Source of the DNA: Larix kaempferi
Taxonomy: Eukaryota > Streptophyta > Pinopsida > Pinales > Pinaceae
DNA: 64,000 nucleotides
NCBI GenBank assembly: GCA_027924585.1
Contig: BSBM01000372.1
Coordinates: 11,583,501 to 11,647,500, forward strand
Direction of reading: 5' to 3'
In this document: piece after piece, positions 36,353-50,314 of the stretch
How the letters are laid out: the number at the start of each line of letters is the position of its first letter
How positions within the stretch are numbered: the first letter of the stretch is position 1
Translations under genes and position numbers: made by a program
The notes under the pieces: generated by a model
Databases searched by the model: none
What the model saw: only the letters and a program-made list of their open reading frames with translations
Told to the model about the DNA's origin: nothing

Positions 36353-38124
36353 TGTAATGTCCCTTTTTCAATTTTTATAAAAATGCCCAATTTTCCAATT
36401 TTTCCCCAATTTCGACCTTTGACTAGTTTTGTTCTTTTGGGCCTCCAAATTAACCCAAATGCTTCCAAATATTCTGTAAGGGTATATGAACGATGTTTAG
36501 ACTTGAATATTAGGTTCAGGGATGATTTATAACCCTCAAAATACTTCTGCAAACTTGATTTATATTCTGGTCAATGTATGGGATTTTAACTAGTAATTTG
36601 TGCATCAAATCCCCCCTGGGTAACACCAAAAATGGCCTCCCAAATGCTTCCAAACTCACTCAAATTTATGAACAGAGGTAGGGAATGTATTAATAATTTT
36701 ATTAAGGTCTCATGTGCACCATTAATTGATTATTATAATGTTCCAACCCTCTCCCATTCAGCTGCAAAAATCACCCATTCAACCCTTGGGGAAATGGCAT
36801 TATTTCTTCTCCCAATGCAACTAAACTGAGTAAAAATACTTCAAATGCTCAAGTATAGTGCATGAAACTTGTAAAATACATCCATGGCAGTCTATTAGTC
36901 ACAAATTCATCATATAATCATCCATTCATTCGAAATCATCAGCATTATAATGATATACATCAATGTAGTGGGGAAATGGACATTGTTTGCTCATTAATCG
37001 ACATTTTTGCATACAATCAATGGGTATTTCGACCTGATACTTTCTGAAGATGAATAATAGAGTATATAATGATTATTACAATCATAAATACAGCAATAGA
37101 ATATCTCCCAAGAAGCACAAGAGCTCACCAAAAATGCCCCCCCTCAAGGAGCATGAATATGCCTTCAAAACCGGAAATGGTTGAGAGATGGTGTTGCACT
37201 AAAAAAAACCATGAGATTCCATGTAGCTGATACCTGCAAATAAAACTCCATTAAAGCTCCATGAAAGACCTGAGTGGCCTCTCCAAACACCAACTTGGAT
37301 GGGAATCTTTCACCCTCGAAATTGGCTAAGACAAGAAACTAGTCATCCACTAGCTCTCTCTTCACAAATGCAATTTTTCTCAAATCATCAAAAATCTCTT
37401 CTCTCGGTTTGTCCATGTATTTTATAAACATCCTTAGCCTTATAAGGTTCCCAAGCCATCCATAAACTCAATCCAATTCGAATTAGGGTAAGGGATCAAG
37501 ATTTGACATGTGTCTCACCTTTCCTAGCCTTCCACCTTCCACCAATTTGAATGGGGGTCTCTTTGGCTTCTCCAACTCCCATGAGCTCCCTCTTGGAGCC
37601 TATTTTTGGGGCTGACATGTCATAATGGTCAGATGTTAGAGGTCAAATCTTCAATTTTTCATAGATTGTCATAGATGCTCCATCATTGTTGTCATAAGGG
37701 CTAGGGAATCTAGCCCAAGTGTCCATAAGCTTCCAATTTGACTCTTCCTCTTCCATGGAGGTTACCAATCCATCCCAATTCGACCTAAGATGCTCAATTC
37801 CATGTGTATGGAATTACCAACTCACCAAAGAATGTTCACCTTCTCATGAATTCGAATTGGCAAGAGAGAGCTGCCATGTGTCCTTGAAAAGTCAAGCTAA
37901 TGTGGGTCCCACATCCTCCATATGTCTTCAAAACCACTTGCCACGTAGAATTTCTCTTGAATTTATTTATTCAACCTATTTATTAAATACTTGAACCCTT
38001 CTAATGTCTAAACATTATTTATTAGCTTCCTTATTACAATTCCACATGTGCCCATCCAACCTAGGAAACTAGTAGTATTGATGGGATTGTCTCACTATGC
38101 AATTATGTAAATGGGGACATTACC
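36353..38124 (-). repeat. 3' LTR of the gag-protease element
   Basis: It starts TGTAATGTCCC and ends GGGGACATTACC; the final base differs from the expected CA end. Over the first 215 bp it differs from the other LTR at roughly 13 positions by eye, so the insertion is old. Confidence 0.9.
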
Positions 38125-38137
38125 GTCCTCCCCACCC
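38125..38137 (-). promoter_or_regulatory. Polypurine tract
   Basis: The minus strand reads GGGTGGGGAGGAC directly upstream of the 3' LTR, the plus-strand priming site for reverse transcription. Confidence 0.8.
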
Positions 38138-38161
38138 AAGATTGATTGCCCTCAAGCAATA

Positions 38162-39997
38162 TCAATTTACCATGCTAAAAACTTGTTCCTCCTCTATCAA
38201 GTGGCCTTCCATGAGGAATGTCTCCCAAAGCCTTTCTATTCTCGGTGCTTCATGTTTGTGGGAAGAAACTACCTGATTTGGATAGGTGTGTTGCCCTCTC
38301 ACAACCCTTAGTACTCCTTTTGAATATTGGAATTTCATTTCAGGAATTTGAAAATTTATTGTATTCTCTCCCATTGAATACAGCCATTGCACTCCCAAAA
38401 CCACATTAGTATCAGCAACATCAACCACATAAAACTATCAACAAAAGTATAATTACCTACAGTGACTTGCAGCTGTGGAATCCATGTTTTGCACTCCAAT
38501 GTGTTGTGACTGGGAATGATAACTGTGAAGCCATCGAATGGTTAAATAGGTATCTTCCTTTTCTCCACCATTATCTACATCAATGAAGTTATGGGTGGCT
38601 CCTCCATCTACCAAAACTAAATTTCTTTGTCCTTGTACATACCCTTGCATCGGATAGTATGATAGCGAGGTACTGCTGAAAGTACTGCCATTGTTACTTT
38701 GGTGGGTGTGGGATGCTTCACCTCTGGTTTCCTTTCTTCTGCTGTAGTGTATCCTTCTTCTTGGGCTGAAGTATGTCCTTCTTCCTCCATTCCCCCTTCG
38801 TACCCATCATCACAAACTACTTCAATGAATTGGGCCTTTCCCTTAGCACATTTATGTCCTGGTACCCACGGTTGGAAGCATAAGTAACACAATTTCTTCA
38901 TTTTGAGCTCTTCCCTGCTATAGTTCCTCTTTCTTATCCTTTCCATATTCATCTTCTTTCCATGGATTCTTATCATATGCATCTCTTTGCCAATGTTTCT
39001 TTTCAATTCTGAAGTCAGGCTTGGGAGTAAATCTCGTTCTAGGAAGCACATTTTGGAGATCCCTAGTCAAGCTCATTGCATCTTTTAATGTAGTTGGCTT
39101 GTGGGATTTGACCAAACCTTTTAAGGGTTCATCCAAACCTTCAGTGAACAGCAATACCAACCTTCCCATAGATACATCATCCACCTTAACTGATAATTTT
39201 TTAAAGTCCAACATATATTCAGTAGGGTTCCCAGTTTGCGTCAATTGAGCTAGTTCTTTGAAAGGCAATTCTAGATCTTTTTGTTCAAATCTCTCTAGTA
39301 CCCTGTCAACAAATTATCCATATGTTTTAATCTGGTCATGACCCAAGGTTCTTAGCCCATGAAACCACCATTCATTGGCATCTCTTTCGAAATGCAAAAT
39401 GGCCATTTTTAATGCATCCTCTTGCAACATAGGATTCAGCTGAAAATACACATCCAATTTTTGCACCCAAGTGTTAGCAAAATTTTGAGAAGAACCATCA
39501 AAAGTAGGAAGTGACATTTTTCCAATAGCACTATTTAATTCTCTTTTTTGGAATGGACTCCTATTGTCTTCCCTCCTTTTCATTTTATCTATAGCATCAA
39601 TATAGTCACTGAATGGTAAACGTCTTTTACACTCTTCACTGAACCCATTCCATTCATTTGCTAGTTTAATACTATCCACCTGAATGTCAGGCTCTTCTTT
39701 GTGTATGAGAAATTTAGGTGCAGTATGCCTTTGTGTGCTTTGAAATTCATCAGATCTATCATGTGGTCTCGTTCTTGAAAATATATACTCACTCCTTTTT
39801 ATCTTTTCCCCTGAGTGTGAACAACTGTTATCTCCTATAACCCCTTTGCTTCCAAGTTGGCTGACCAACAATTCCAATCCTTGCATCATTTTGTTACCCA
39901 TTCTTTCTATATTGGTGGAAAGTTTAGAGAAACATGGTTCTAAGGTTGCAATAAGTTCCTCTTGATGTCTTAATTTTTCATCCTCCTCTCTACCCAT
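38162..39997 (-). pseudogene. gag-protease ORF of the Ty3-type element
   Basis: Start at 39997 (MGREEDEK). A helical N-terminus is followed by the retrotransposon gag domain (LPTFDGSSQNFANTWVQKLD, then FERDANEWWFHGLR), broken by TAA at 39314-39316 and continuing in frame to 38918. A frame change leads to the zinc knuckle CYLCFQPWVPGHKC (about 38880). A second frame change leads to the retropepsin motif LVDGGATHNFID (about 38575-38620). The following VADTNVVLGVQWLYSMGENT block is typical of the region after protease in plant Ty3 elements. The frame ends at 38162 with no reverse transcriptase. Confidence 0.85.
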
Positions 39998-40126
39998 GGT
40001 TTTAGAAAAAAATCTTTTTTTCTTCTACTACCTCTTCTTCAACAAAAACTTCTTTAATTACCGGTTCAAAGGGTGGTGGTTTATTTGTTTGGATTCTTGT
40101 TAATACCATCAGGTTTCCAATACCAT

Positions 40127-40138
40127 GCTCTGATACCA
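40127..40138 (-). other. Primer-binding site
   Basis: GCTCTGATACCA on the plus strand, the complement of the initiator-Met-tRNA site, two bases from the LTR boundary at 40141. Confidence 0.9.
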
Positions 40139-40140
40139 CT

Positions 40141-41909
40141 TGTAATGTCCCTTTTTCAATTTTTATAGAAATGCCCAATTTTCCAAAATTTCCCCAATTT
40201 CGACCTTTGACTAGTTTTGTTGTTTTGGCCTCCAAATTAACCCAAATGCTCCCAAATCTTCTGTAAGGGTATATGAACGATGTTTAGAGTTTAATATTAG
40301 GTTCAGAGATGATTTATAACCCTCAAATGAACTCTGCAAACTTGATTTATATTCTGGTCAATGTATGGGATTTTAACTAGTAATTTGTGCATCAAATCCC
40401 CCCTGGGTAACACTGAAAATGGCCTCCCAAATGCTTCCAAAATCCCTCGAATTTCTGAAAAGAGGTAGGGAATGTATTAAGGATGTTATTAAGGTCTCAT
40501 GTGCACCATTAATTGATTATTATATCTGTTCCAACCCTCTCCCATTCAGCTGCAAAAATCACCCATTCGACCCTTGGGGAAATGGCACTATTTCTTCTCC
40601 CAATGCAACTAAACTGAGTAAAAATACTTCAAATGCTAAAGTACAGTACATAAAAATTGTAAAGTACATCCATGGCAGTCTATTAGTCACAAATTCGTCA
40701 GAGAATCATCCATTCATTCGAAATCATCAACATTATAATGATATACATCAATGTAGTGGGGAAATGGACATTGTTTGCTCATTAATCAACATTTTTGCAT
40801 ACAATCAATGGGTATTTCGACCTGAGAATTTATGAAGATGAAGAAAATAGTATATAATTCTTTCTATAATCAGAAATACATCGATAGAAGATCTCCCAAG
40901 AAGCACAAAAGCTCACCAAAAACGCCCTCCCTCAAGGAGCATGAATATGCCTTCAAAACTGGAAATGGTTGAGAGATGGTGTTGCACTAAAAAAAACCAC
41001 GAGATACCCTGTAGCTGATACCTACAAATAAAACTCCATTAAATCTCCATGAAAGACCTAGTGGCCTCTCCAAACACCAACTTGAATGGGAATCTTTCAC
41101 CCTCGAAATTGGATAAGACAAGAAACTAATCATCCACTAGCTCTCTCTTCACAAATGCCATTTTTCTCAAATCATCAAAAAGCCCTTCTCTATGTTTGAC
41201 CATGTATTTTATAAACATCCTTAGCCTTATAAGGTTCCCAATCCATCCATAAACTCAATCCAATTCGAATTAGGGTAAGGGATCAAGATTTGCCATGTGT
41301 CTCACATTTCCTAGCCTTCCACCTTCCACCAATTCGAATGGGGGTCTCTTTGGCTTCTCCAACTCCCATGAGCGCCCTCTTGGAGCCTATTTTTGGGGGT
41401 GACATGTCATAATGGTCAAATTTCAGAGGTCAGATCTGCAATTTGTCATAGATGTCATAGATGCTCCATCATTGTTGTCATAGGGGCTAGGGAATCTAGC
41501 CCAAGTGTCCATAAGCTTCCAATTTGACTCTTCCTATTCCATGGAGGTTATCAATCCATCCCAATTCGACCTAAGATGCTTAATGCCATGTGTATGACTT
41601 ACCAGCTCACCCAAGAATGTTCACCTTCTCATGAATTCGAATTGGCAAGAGAGAGATGCCATGTGTCCTTGAAAAGTCAAGCTAGTGTGGGTCCCACATC
41701 CTCCATATGTCTTCAAAACCACTTGCCACCTAGAATTTCTCTTGAATTTCTTTATTCAACCTATTTATTAAATACTTGAACCCTTCTAATGTCTAAACAT
41801 CATTTATTAGCTTCCTTATTACAATTCCACATGTGCTCATCCAACGTAGGAAACTAGTAGGATTGATGGGATTGTCTCACTACGCAATTATTTGAAAGGG
41901 GGCATTACA
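40141..41909 (-). repeat. 5' LTR of the gag-protease element
   Basis: It starts TGTAATGTCCC and ends GGGGGCATTACA, with intact TG...CA ends. It is collinear with 36353-38124 throughout. Confidence 0.9.
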
Positions 41910-42240
41910 GGCGATGAGTATTGCATCTGAAGGGACAGCTGGTAAATGGTTTATGATAGCATGCCAACCTCTAAACCTAGATAATTGTTAGAATAACAAC
42001 CATTTGTATGGTTTGGGTATGGACTGTTTGCAATTTTATTTGGGTAGTGATCGTTTTGGAGATATTGTTCATTGTATCAAGAAGTGCAGCAAGCGGAGCT
42101 TTTGGTATAAAGGATTTTGGGAGATGGTTATATATTTCCCTGCAAGACCTGGCTTGGGTGAAATGGGGTATTGGAAACAATATTTTCTGTGAAATGTATT
42201 TGAGAAGTCAAGAAGGCATATCGTAAACATATTTTCAAAT
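41910..42240 (+). repeat. Large dispersed repeat, copy C (right part)
   Basis: Resumes copy C after the LTR element. Positions 42005-42235 match 1493-1690 of copy A, including the TATAAAGGATTTTGGGAGATGG block and the GAGAAGTCAAGAAGG block. Confidence 0.75.
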
Positions 42241-45200
42241 ATGTGTTAAATTTGCTCAAAATCCATCTAAATATAAAAAGTTGGGCTTAAGAGTTCTGTT
42301 CAAAGAAATTGTATTATGGACACAAGCCATGGTGACTGCACAAAGCTGCTGCTGATCAAATCTTTCAAGTCTAAAGATAAAAAATCCAAAGCATGGCCTA
42401 GAAATTACATGGCTCGGAGCAGACGACAGTTCTGATGAGGATTAAAATACATCAGCTCCTCTTTTACTAATGGCAAGGTTCACAAATTATTAATCGACCT
42501 TGTACACACTAGTTAGTTCAGTCCATGATGGTTTCTCTAGTTCTCTGGTAAAAGGAAGGGCACTAATGGATTATATATGGACAATATAGGAAGTGGGTTT
42601 GCTTCCTATGCATTTCTAACCAGAGATATGGTCAAATTCTAATGCCAATAACACCCATGTTTGGCGAGTCCTGACCTTAAGAGGTACTATGTTAGGCCTC
42701 AGAACCTTATCATTTCTCATTAATAGCGTCAACTTGATTTGGTCTATTGGTTGGCCTATGATTATTGCATTTGAAGGAGATGCTGGAAAATAGTTTATGG
42801 TATGCACTCCATGACGGCTTCTATACCTAGAGTTGTGATAGAAGGAATCCATTCATATTGGTTTGGGCATGGACTGCTTGCATTTGTATTTGGGCAGATT
42901 TATTTGTCAAAATATCCCTATACTTATTATGTAGTAACTTCTCTCAAGACTTAGACGGATAATAAGAGAATGAGATCAGTATGCAATATAAAGCTGTAAT
43001 TTGAATGGGAATTACAGTTCATTTATACATTTTTGTGCATTATCACTTGATTGCTATAGTATATTTTATTAGTGGTTTACCATTTTCAATTGAAATTGAG
43101 ATCAGATGAATAAGATGCATTAAGAAACATCCGACATGTTTCAGATAATGTGAATATGATCTTAAAAAACATCTGACATGTTTCAGATAATGTGAATATA
43201 ATATAATGCCTGGAAAGATATATCTAGATAATCTAAAATGGCTGGAGGATATATCTATCTGCAGTAGGCTAAGCATACAAGTCAAACATCAAAACATGAA
43301 AACAAGAAAATAAAAAAAGAGTAACAAGAAGAAAGGAAATGAGAAACCTTGGGCATGATCTCATAATAATCTAACCCTAACATACTTCTTTAGGTTTATG
43401 ATAATTTGGACTTTTCTATTGCTGGGTATGATGCTCAAATTTTCTACTCAAACTATTTTCTCTTAATCAAAATGATTGTTATCTCCTCGTTACAAAGGAG
43501 CTCTGTAACACAGCTTTCTAATCAGTCTAAACCCTATTTGCTTTGGATGCTATGTTATGGACAAATATTGCAATTTGGAAACAAGCTATTGTATTAGGAA
43601 TTTATTATGTTTGTGCTTATGATGGTCAAACAACTTCCTTACATATTTGGTGTTTAGTTCTGGTTTGGGTTTAATGACTTGGTCAATTACTATGTTATGG
43701 TTTGAGTTTGTTTATCTGATTAGCTTAGACAATTGAAGTGGTGGGAACTCATTCACAGTCCATACTAGGATCATTGTGATTATTTTGGAAAATAGCATGC
43801 ATTGGGCCAATTGTGTTTGGTTTTCTTTTGCAATTTAGGTTTGTTTTGATTTAATGAACTTGTTCATTTTCTTCCTTGATATTTGAATAGTATGTTCCTT
43901 CCATATGCCTCAAATATCTTGAATGTTTGATATTTGAATGCCATATTCCTTCTATGTGCCTCAAATTTTTTGAAGTGATATGCACAACTGCATCTTTGTG
44001 GATTTGCTTACTACAATTAGATGAACTCCTTATATAATTTTCAGCAGTCTAAAGATTTTTGTTCTATTAGGTGTTCACGCAATTTGACTCGGCAATTGAT
44101 CAAAGTGTTTCACTTCATTACAATGTTTTGTCATTGTTGTAATTATGTTATTATCCATTATGCAATAATTGTCATTCTTAAGGGAAATAAAGACCTTTCC
44201 AATTGTGGATGGGGGATTTACTGCTTTTGTGGGATATCCATTATGGATTCTCTATGGGTGGCAGGGGTTGTGGTTGGGAACTAACTTGAAAGTGGACACC
44301 TAGACCTGTATCAAGTAAGAAGAAATGAGACAATTTCAATCTTCTCTATTTAAAACTTCCATTATAATATGGACCATTTAAAACTATGAGACAACTTCAA
44401 TCTTCTCTAGTTAAAACTTCCATTATAATATGGACCATTTAAAACTAACTTATTGCCAATATATGTTTAAATGTAAATCAATTGCAATCATTTAAAAATA
44501 TGGTGAACAGAATAAAGCTTAAGGTTCTAGGATTTTTACCTTTCCTTTTTGGGTTTGCTATCATCAAATGCAGTCTTGAAATCTTTATTGAAATTGAAAA
44601 TATGGATTGATGAATTGTTGTTTTTATTGTGGAAATGTATCCATTGCTAATATCGAATACTCTTACAACAACCTGATTTTGCAATGTTAACAATCGATGG
44701 CAGCAATTTCATCCATTTATTTGAAACGATAACTGTCAAATTTTAAACAAAAGATGTTAGTTTTTCCTTCCTGTTATGTTAAACAATCGAAAAAATTCAA
44801 ATTCAGAGTATGTTTAAACTACATAAATCTAAATGCATATCAATACCAGTGTTATTTTAATATAAAATATTTAACCATGTTTTGAAGCACTAAACTTGAG
44901 AAAGAATGTGAATTGCACATTTGATCCTTAATCAAGGGTGGTTTTTACATGAAAATAATTTTTATGAAGGAAAAACACAGTGTAGATTATTGGTGTAATC
45001 TAAAGCTCCTTAGGTGTGTATAGTGTGTATTCAGTGATTAGAAAGGTTGGGCTTGGCATTGATGACACAATAAAAAATGTTGGCTAAAATTTCATTCTAC
45101 AATTACATGTAAAGGAAATGTACTTTAGATCCATGCCTTGTACAACGACACATTATCCATCCAAAGATGGTGCTCAGTGAGCCACGTTACACCCTGACTT

Positions 45201-45592
45201 ATAACTAAAACACGTTGATTTATAACTAAAACAAATACGTTGTCAAATAAGAAAATATATATATAATTTAACTCTTTCATACATCATGTAACAAATTCTC
45301 ACACGAAAAAAATGAGAAGGGAATTGATATTGATCTTTCGTTACTTTCAAAATTACGTTCAAATCTTTTTACAAAACATAATACTACATTAAACATGAGT
45401 CAATGGTGCAACCTCAACCCCACAACATCTGAACATATAATCACAACATGTCCCTTAGTTATATATTAATTACGTTAAATGAAATTGCATGAAAAGTATC
45501 CAGTTGTAGTCATATACAAATGCTTTATCATAGTCAACTAGATCCATAGGTTGCAAACCTTCATATGCATGCCTATAAGTTGTCATGTCCAA
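42241..45592 (+). repeat. Large dispersed repeat, copy D (left part)
   Basis: Follows copy C directly, so C and D form a tandem pair. Positions 42660-45600 match 27300-29330 of copy B and 1700-3240 of copy A. A local duplication of about 65 bp (ACTTCAATCTTCTCTA...GGACCATTTAAAACTA) lies at 44331-44450. The copy is interrupted after 45592. Confidence 0.7.
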
Positions 45593-45688
45593 CTTGCAAT
45601 CTTATCAAAACTGGATTGGTCATTGGACTGGTGAACCCCAAATACTGGAAACTAGTCGGAACTAGAAAAACCAAAAATTACATATTTT

Positions 45689-45705
45689 GTGTGTGTGTGT
45701 GTGTG
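45689..45705. repeat. (GT)n microsatellite
   Basis: About 8 GT units near the left edge of the insertion in copy D. Confidence 0.9.
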
Positions 45706-48563
45706 AATCCACACCATTAAACAAAAATATGTAAAGCTTTCTCATGTATATAGCAAGTAAGGGTGCATCTAATTAAAATAGAACTGGGTGCAATCTATAT
45801 CTGGCCCAAAATACATAAACAAAGAGGCTCTAAATGGCCTCTAGAGTCCAAAAAACATCATGCTACAACAAATAACTACATATCATCAAAACCATTGCCT
45901 ATATGGGGATCATATTCATTAATAACACCCTCTACCCCCTCCTCTAGTCTCTAGTCCTTGCCTCTGCCTTGATCATTAAAGTCAATCCTCCAAGGACAAT
46001 ACTCATTGCGCTCCAATTTTGATGAAACTTCCTAATCCAAGCTTTAACCTAAGGTAGAAAAAACTATGCATGCCTAATAAGTGATTTTGTTTTATTAAAG
46101 GGTACACTTTTACTAAGGCCGTGATAGCGGAGTTCAACAATCAACACCACCAACATAGAGGTACATAGGGGCCTTGATGTGCTTGATTTATTTCCAATCC
46201 CATACCCTAATACATGATAGAATCCAATGGAAATGTTGCAATCCTGGAATCTCAAAACACGAGTATGGTGAATTTTGAATGGGATCTAAAATTCTACTTT
46301 TTGCATGTGAAATTTGATGATGTTGGAACCACTCCCAAACATCCTGAAACAATTAATGGCAATATTAAAAATTTAAGTAAAATGATAGAAAATTTACTTT
46401 AAGAATTTAATATTACCATTGATTGCTATGTTCTAAGGTTAGTTTTAGGGTTTATGCTATACATTTTATTTTATTTTTTAATTTTCATGGTCAAAATCAT
46501 GGTCCCACACAAGATGTACAAACTTGTACAAAGTCGACCGATTCAAGCATTTAAGAGTGTGTCATGTCCCCAAATTTTGCATTGGATCACAATGGCCTAA
46601 GCACGAGGGGTTCACTAGTGAGGCAATATCATATCACGTCCATTCATATTGGGGGTCTGAATACTCTTAAAAATCTCAAAAATATATTGCCCCGTATTAA
46701 GGGGTCAAGGGTTTTTTTTAATTTGACATAATAATATAAATATTGGGGGTTATTTTATTTGGGTGTGCTAAGGAATATACTCCAAAACGTGGGATGGATT
46801 CATACCTCCAAATCATGGTCTCAATTCATACCCACCTACAACTTAAGGACCCTCCATTTTTATTTGATATTGCTTATGATCCTAAGTTTTGCATAAATCT
46901 GATATAGTGTACCAATGATAATATCGATGGAAGTCTCTTTGGATTATTGGCCTTGAGCAATCCTCATTTAATAGCTTATTTAGGCTTGGTTTGAATTGAT
47001 GCTATATTTTTTTCATCTTTAAGTTAAGAGATGTATCTAATCGAGGGTTACAGACTTGAACACTTGTATTGTATTTTTTGTAGGCATTAAAGTAAAAGAT
47101 TTAACTCTTCATTCTTTAGGTTGGGGTTTTGGTGGGCATTGAGATTCAATTAAACCTTGCTCCATGACAACCAAGAAAAGTGAGATCAATCTTTCTTGGC
47201 TCATTGGAACCAATAAAATTTAGATCAATGTTTCTTGACTAATTATTTCTTTCAACATTTTGTATTCTTCTTTAATATTTTCACATTGCCAGTTAGGAAC
47301 AGTTGTTAGATTGAGTTATATTTGGCACATTCATAATTGTAATTTTAATTCTTATATGCAAGGTATCCGTTTTAATATTGTATTGGAACTGACATGAACA
47401 TAGGTGAAAATCTAAATCCTTATTTACATACCCTATTTGTTATCGTTACCATGAAATGGTATCATATAAGTTTCACCATCTGTGCATATTTATAACTATT
47501 GCAAGCTTTAAACCTAACAAAGGATATTTTTCCCTCTCTTGTAAAGATAACAAAAACTAGATATAACCCAAGAAAAGGTAACTAAATGTTGTTAATTCTC
47601 TTGATTGCAAGAATAAATGTAGAGGAAGTGGAGGAAATTCATTGGATCTTGTGAATGACCCAAATCTAAGCTATGCACATGATCATGTGGTGTTATTGAA
47701 AAGTAAAAGGAATTTTTCTATGTTCATTTGGGTTCAAACATCAATGATGTTTGTTTTGATAGGAAGGTAGGGGAGTCCATCCATGAAAGGGTTTCAATTT
47801 TGCATTTTTATGGAGTTTAATTTAATAAGCTTATAGAAAAAATGAGCTCTCTATGTCTATATTTGTATTTACATATATAAAATTGGTAGATTGGCAGGTT
47901 GTGGTGTGAAACATATGCAATTCTCATATTTTGTAAGCATTTTACTAACAATTGGACTATCAGTGTTTTACATTATTTGTTATGTTGATCTCTTGACTAG
48001 GTTTCCTTTTACACATTTTTCCTTCCCCAATACTATTTCATTGGTTCCTCCATTATCCAATGCTACAAATTGATCAGTTGCCCCTGCAATCATAGTGGGA
48101 TCATTATTAACATTATACTATTATTTTATTAGCATCTTGTTTTCTTTAACAAAGATGTGTTAGGACTCCTGTTTGTTACAACTTGATAATATGATATAAA
48201 GGGGGTTTAAAAATGGGTTGATAAAAATGGATACCTACAATATATGGTGAAACTAGGGGTTTTCTTAATTGGAAAGGAATATTGGGAGGGGAGTTCAACA
48301 GTACAATTTCAGGACTCATTTTCCAATATTTAGTGAAAATAGGGATATTCTTTAATATCATGCGAACGATCGTGCTATGTAACAAGTTCACTGTGTGAAC
48401 CCCCCGTGGGCCTAAGCCACTTGGCCATGTTCATGATAGTTTGTCAAATTGGTGCTAAGGGTCAAAAAATTGCCAAGCAGGATGTCCAAGTTAGTAATAA
48501 TGAAAAATTAGATCCAAATGGACAATGTGGGTCACATGAAGAGGAAATTGCCAATTCAAAGTT

Positions 48564-50314
48564 TGTAATGTCCCCATCCAAATAAATTATCATGGAGGAA
48601 AATTTTCACTAACCTACTAGCTCCCTAAGTTGGGGTGGAAGCATTAAAATTTGGAATAAGGGAGCTACAAGACCCAAAATGAACTTAGACTCGCAAATTC
48701 ACATTAAATGGTCCAAATAAACAATAATGAAAAGGAAAATAAGGTGGCATTGGATCATTAGGGCACACAAGAGGTTGTGGGAACCACATGTGGCAAGATT
48801 CCCCACTACACTTGGCATCATTCTCACACAAATTTGAGTTCAAGGTAGAGAGTAACATACTTGGGGTAGATGAAGAGGCAATATTCATGGCAAGAATCAT
48901 GGAGACTCAACTTGGAGTGGAAGAGTAACTCCCAATAAAGAGGAAGAGGCATAATAGACAAATTGTGACACTTGTAACAAGATTCCATGGCATCTATGAC
49001 AATAATAATGAAGGAATCTATGACAAATTCAAACCTAATGGAATACCTATGACAAATCTAACATATCAGGGATAAAAATAGCCATCAAGAGGGTGCATAG
49101 AGGGAGTTATGGTTAGCCAATATTCCCAATTCAAATTGGGGAAAGAGGAGTGCAAGAATGAGGAGGACAAGTGTCTCATGAAGGAAGCAACCACTAACTC
49201 GAGTTGGTTAAGTGTCTTGGAGGGAAATTCAAGCTTATGAGTCCACATGAAGTTAATAAAAGGGGTGTATGAGGAAGTAGAGTAGATTTTGGATCATTTT
49301 TGTTTTGCACTCTTGGAGAGCTTAGCTTGTCCATGCATGGTGGGTGTTTACCTTCCCTGCTATTGAACCAATTCTGAAGGTGAAAGATATCTTTCCAAGT
49401 TGGTTGGAGGAGAGGCCATTCAGACCTCTTATCATAGCTTAAAGGAATTTTTTAATTCCGGTTCAAGTCCATCTACAGTTCAAGTTCCTCTCATAGATCT
49501 TCTTCTACTTTCGCTTCTCACGTTCTCTTCTCAATGTTCATGTTCTAGTGTTGATGCCGCACTAATGGTTGCATAAAACTTGTGGAGAATGACTTTGTGA
49601 CTACATTGATGTAGGATCTGATGTATGGAACTATGTTGAGTTGCATATCTGATCAATAGCTCGAAATATCATGTATATTATCTAAAAATTCCAAGCAAAC
49701 CTCTCATTCGAGCTAGTTTTCCTCTATAATTTCTTAAGGAATTTTGGAGTAGTTATACATCTATTTTGTATCATAATTTCTCTGATCTTTTGAAGCTTTT
49801 TTGTCAGCCTATGATGTAGTATTTATGACCAAATTACTCTATGTAGGACCCTTGTAAATTTGATTAAAGTTTATGCAACATTTTCCATGGCCATTGTTTA
49901 CATTTTCCAAGCAATATCTATGTGTTACAACTTTCTGTTTGATGGGTGCAATAACCAGTTGTATATCATGATAAATGTTTCATTTTGGATTTCAATGAAT
50001 TCCTTTATCCAATTCAAGCCTTTGTTCATAAATTAGGGAGGTTCGTACAATGATTTGGAAATCCCAAGAGTCAGTGACTAGTGGGGGGGTTTCAACATCG
50101 AATTTTTCATTCCTCCTTGACTAATGAAAGTCATAAATGTCTTTAGCAAGTGTCAGAGTGTCCACTAGATGCATTAGGATGTCCTAATACCCCTCAATCC
50201 CTTCCAGATAGAATTCGAAAGCATTTGGGGATCATTTGGGACAGCTTGGGTTTCATTAGTCCAAGGTTCGAAATTGGCCAAAATTGAACAAGTTTTCATG
50301 GTAGGGATATTACA
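48564..50314. mobile_element. Putative solo LTR (1.75 kb)
   Basis: It starts TGTAATGTCCCC and ends GTAGGGATATTACA, inverted ends like those of the other LTRs in the window, and its length is similar. Its interior differs from the 36-42 kb LTRs. Flanks AAGTT and GAGTG agree at only three of five bases, so the target duplication is unproven. Strand cannot be told. Confidence 0.6.

Larger units (their letters stand above)
36353..41909 (-). mobile_element. Non-autonomous Ty3-type LTR element (gag-protease only)
   Basis: It has two LTRs of about 1.77 kb, a primer-binding site at 40127-40138 and a polypurine tract at 38125-38137. About 2 kb of internal sequence encodes gag and aspartic protease only. 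The flanks are GGTGA (36348-36352) and GGCGA (41910-41914), a 5-bp target duplication with one C-to-T change at a CpG. It interrupts repeat copy C. Reverse transcriptase and integrase are absent, and the protease remnant runs to within about 40 bp of the polypurine tract. It therefore resembles the terminal-repeat-with-GAG class and would have needed a helper element. Confidence 0.9.

Noticed and set aside
36353-38124. Small plus-strand frames within the two LTRs of the gag-protease element
   Set aside because: Duplicated in both LTRs but with diverging ends; they reflect LTR homology and not coding.
46557-48560. Another LTR starting TGTCATGTCCCC at 46557
   Set aside because: No matching LTR end or target duplication could be found.
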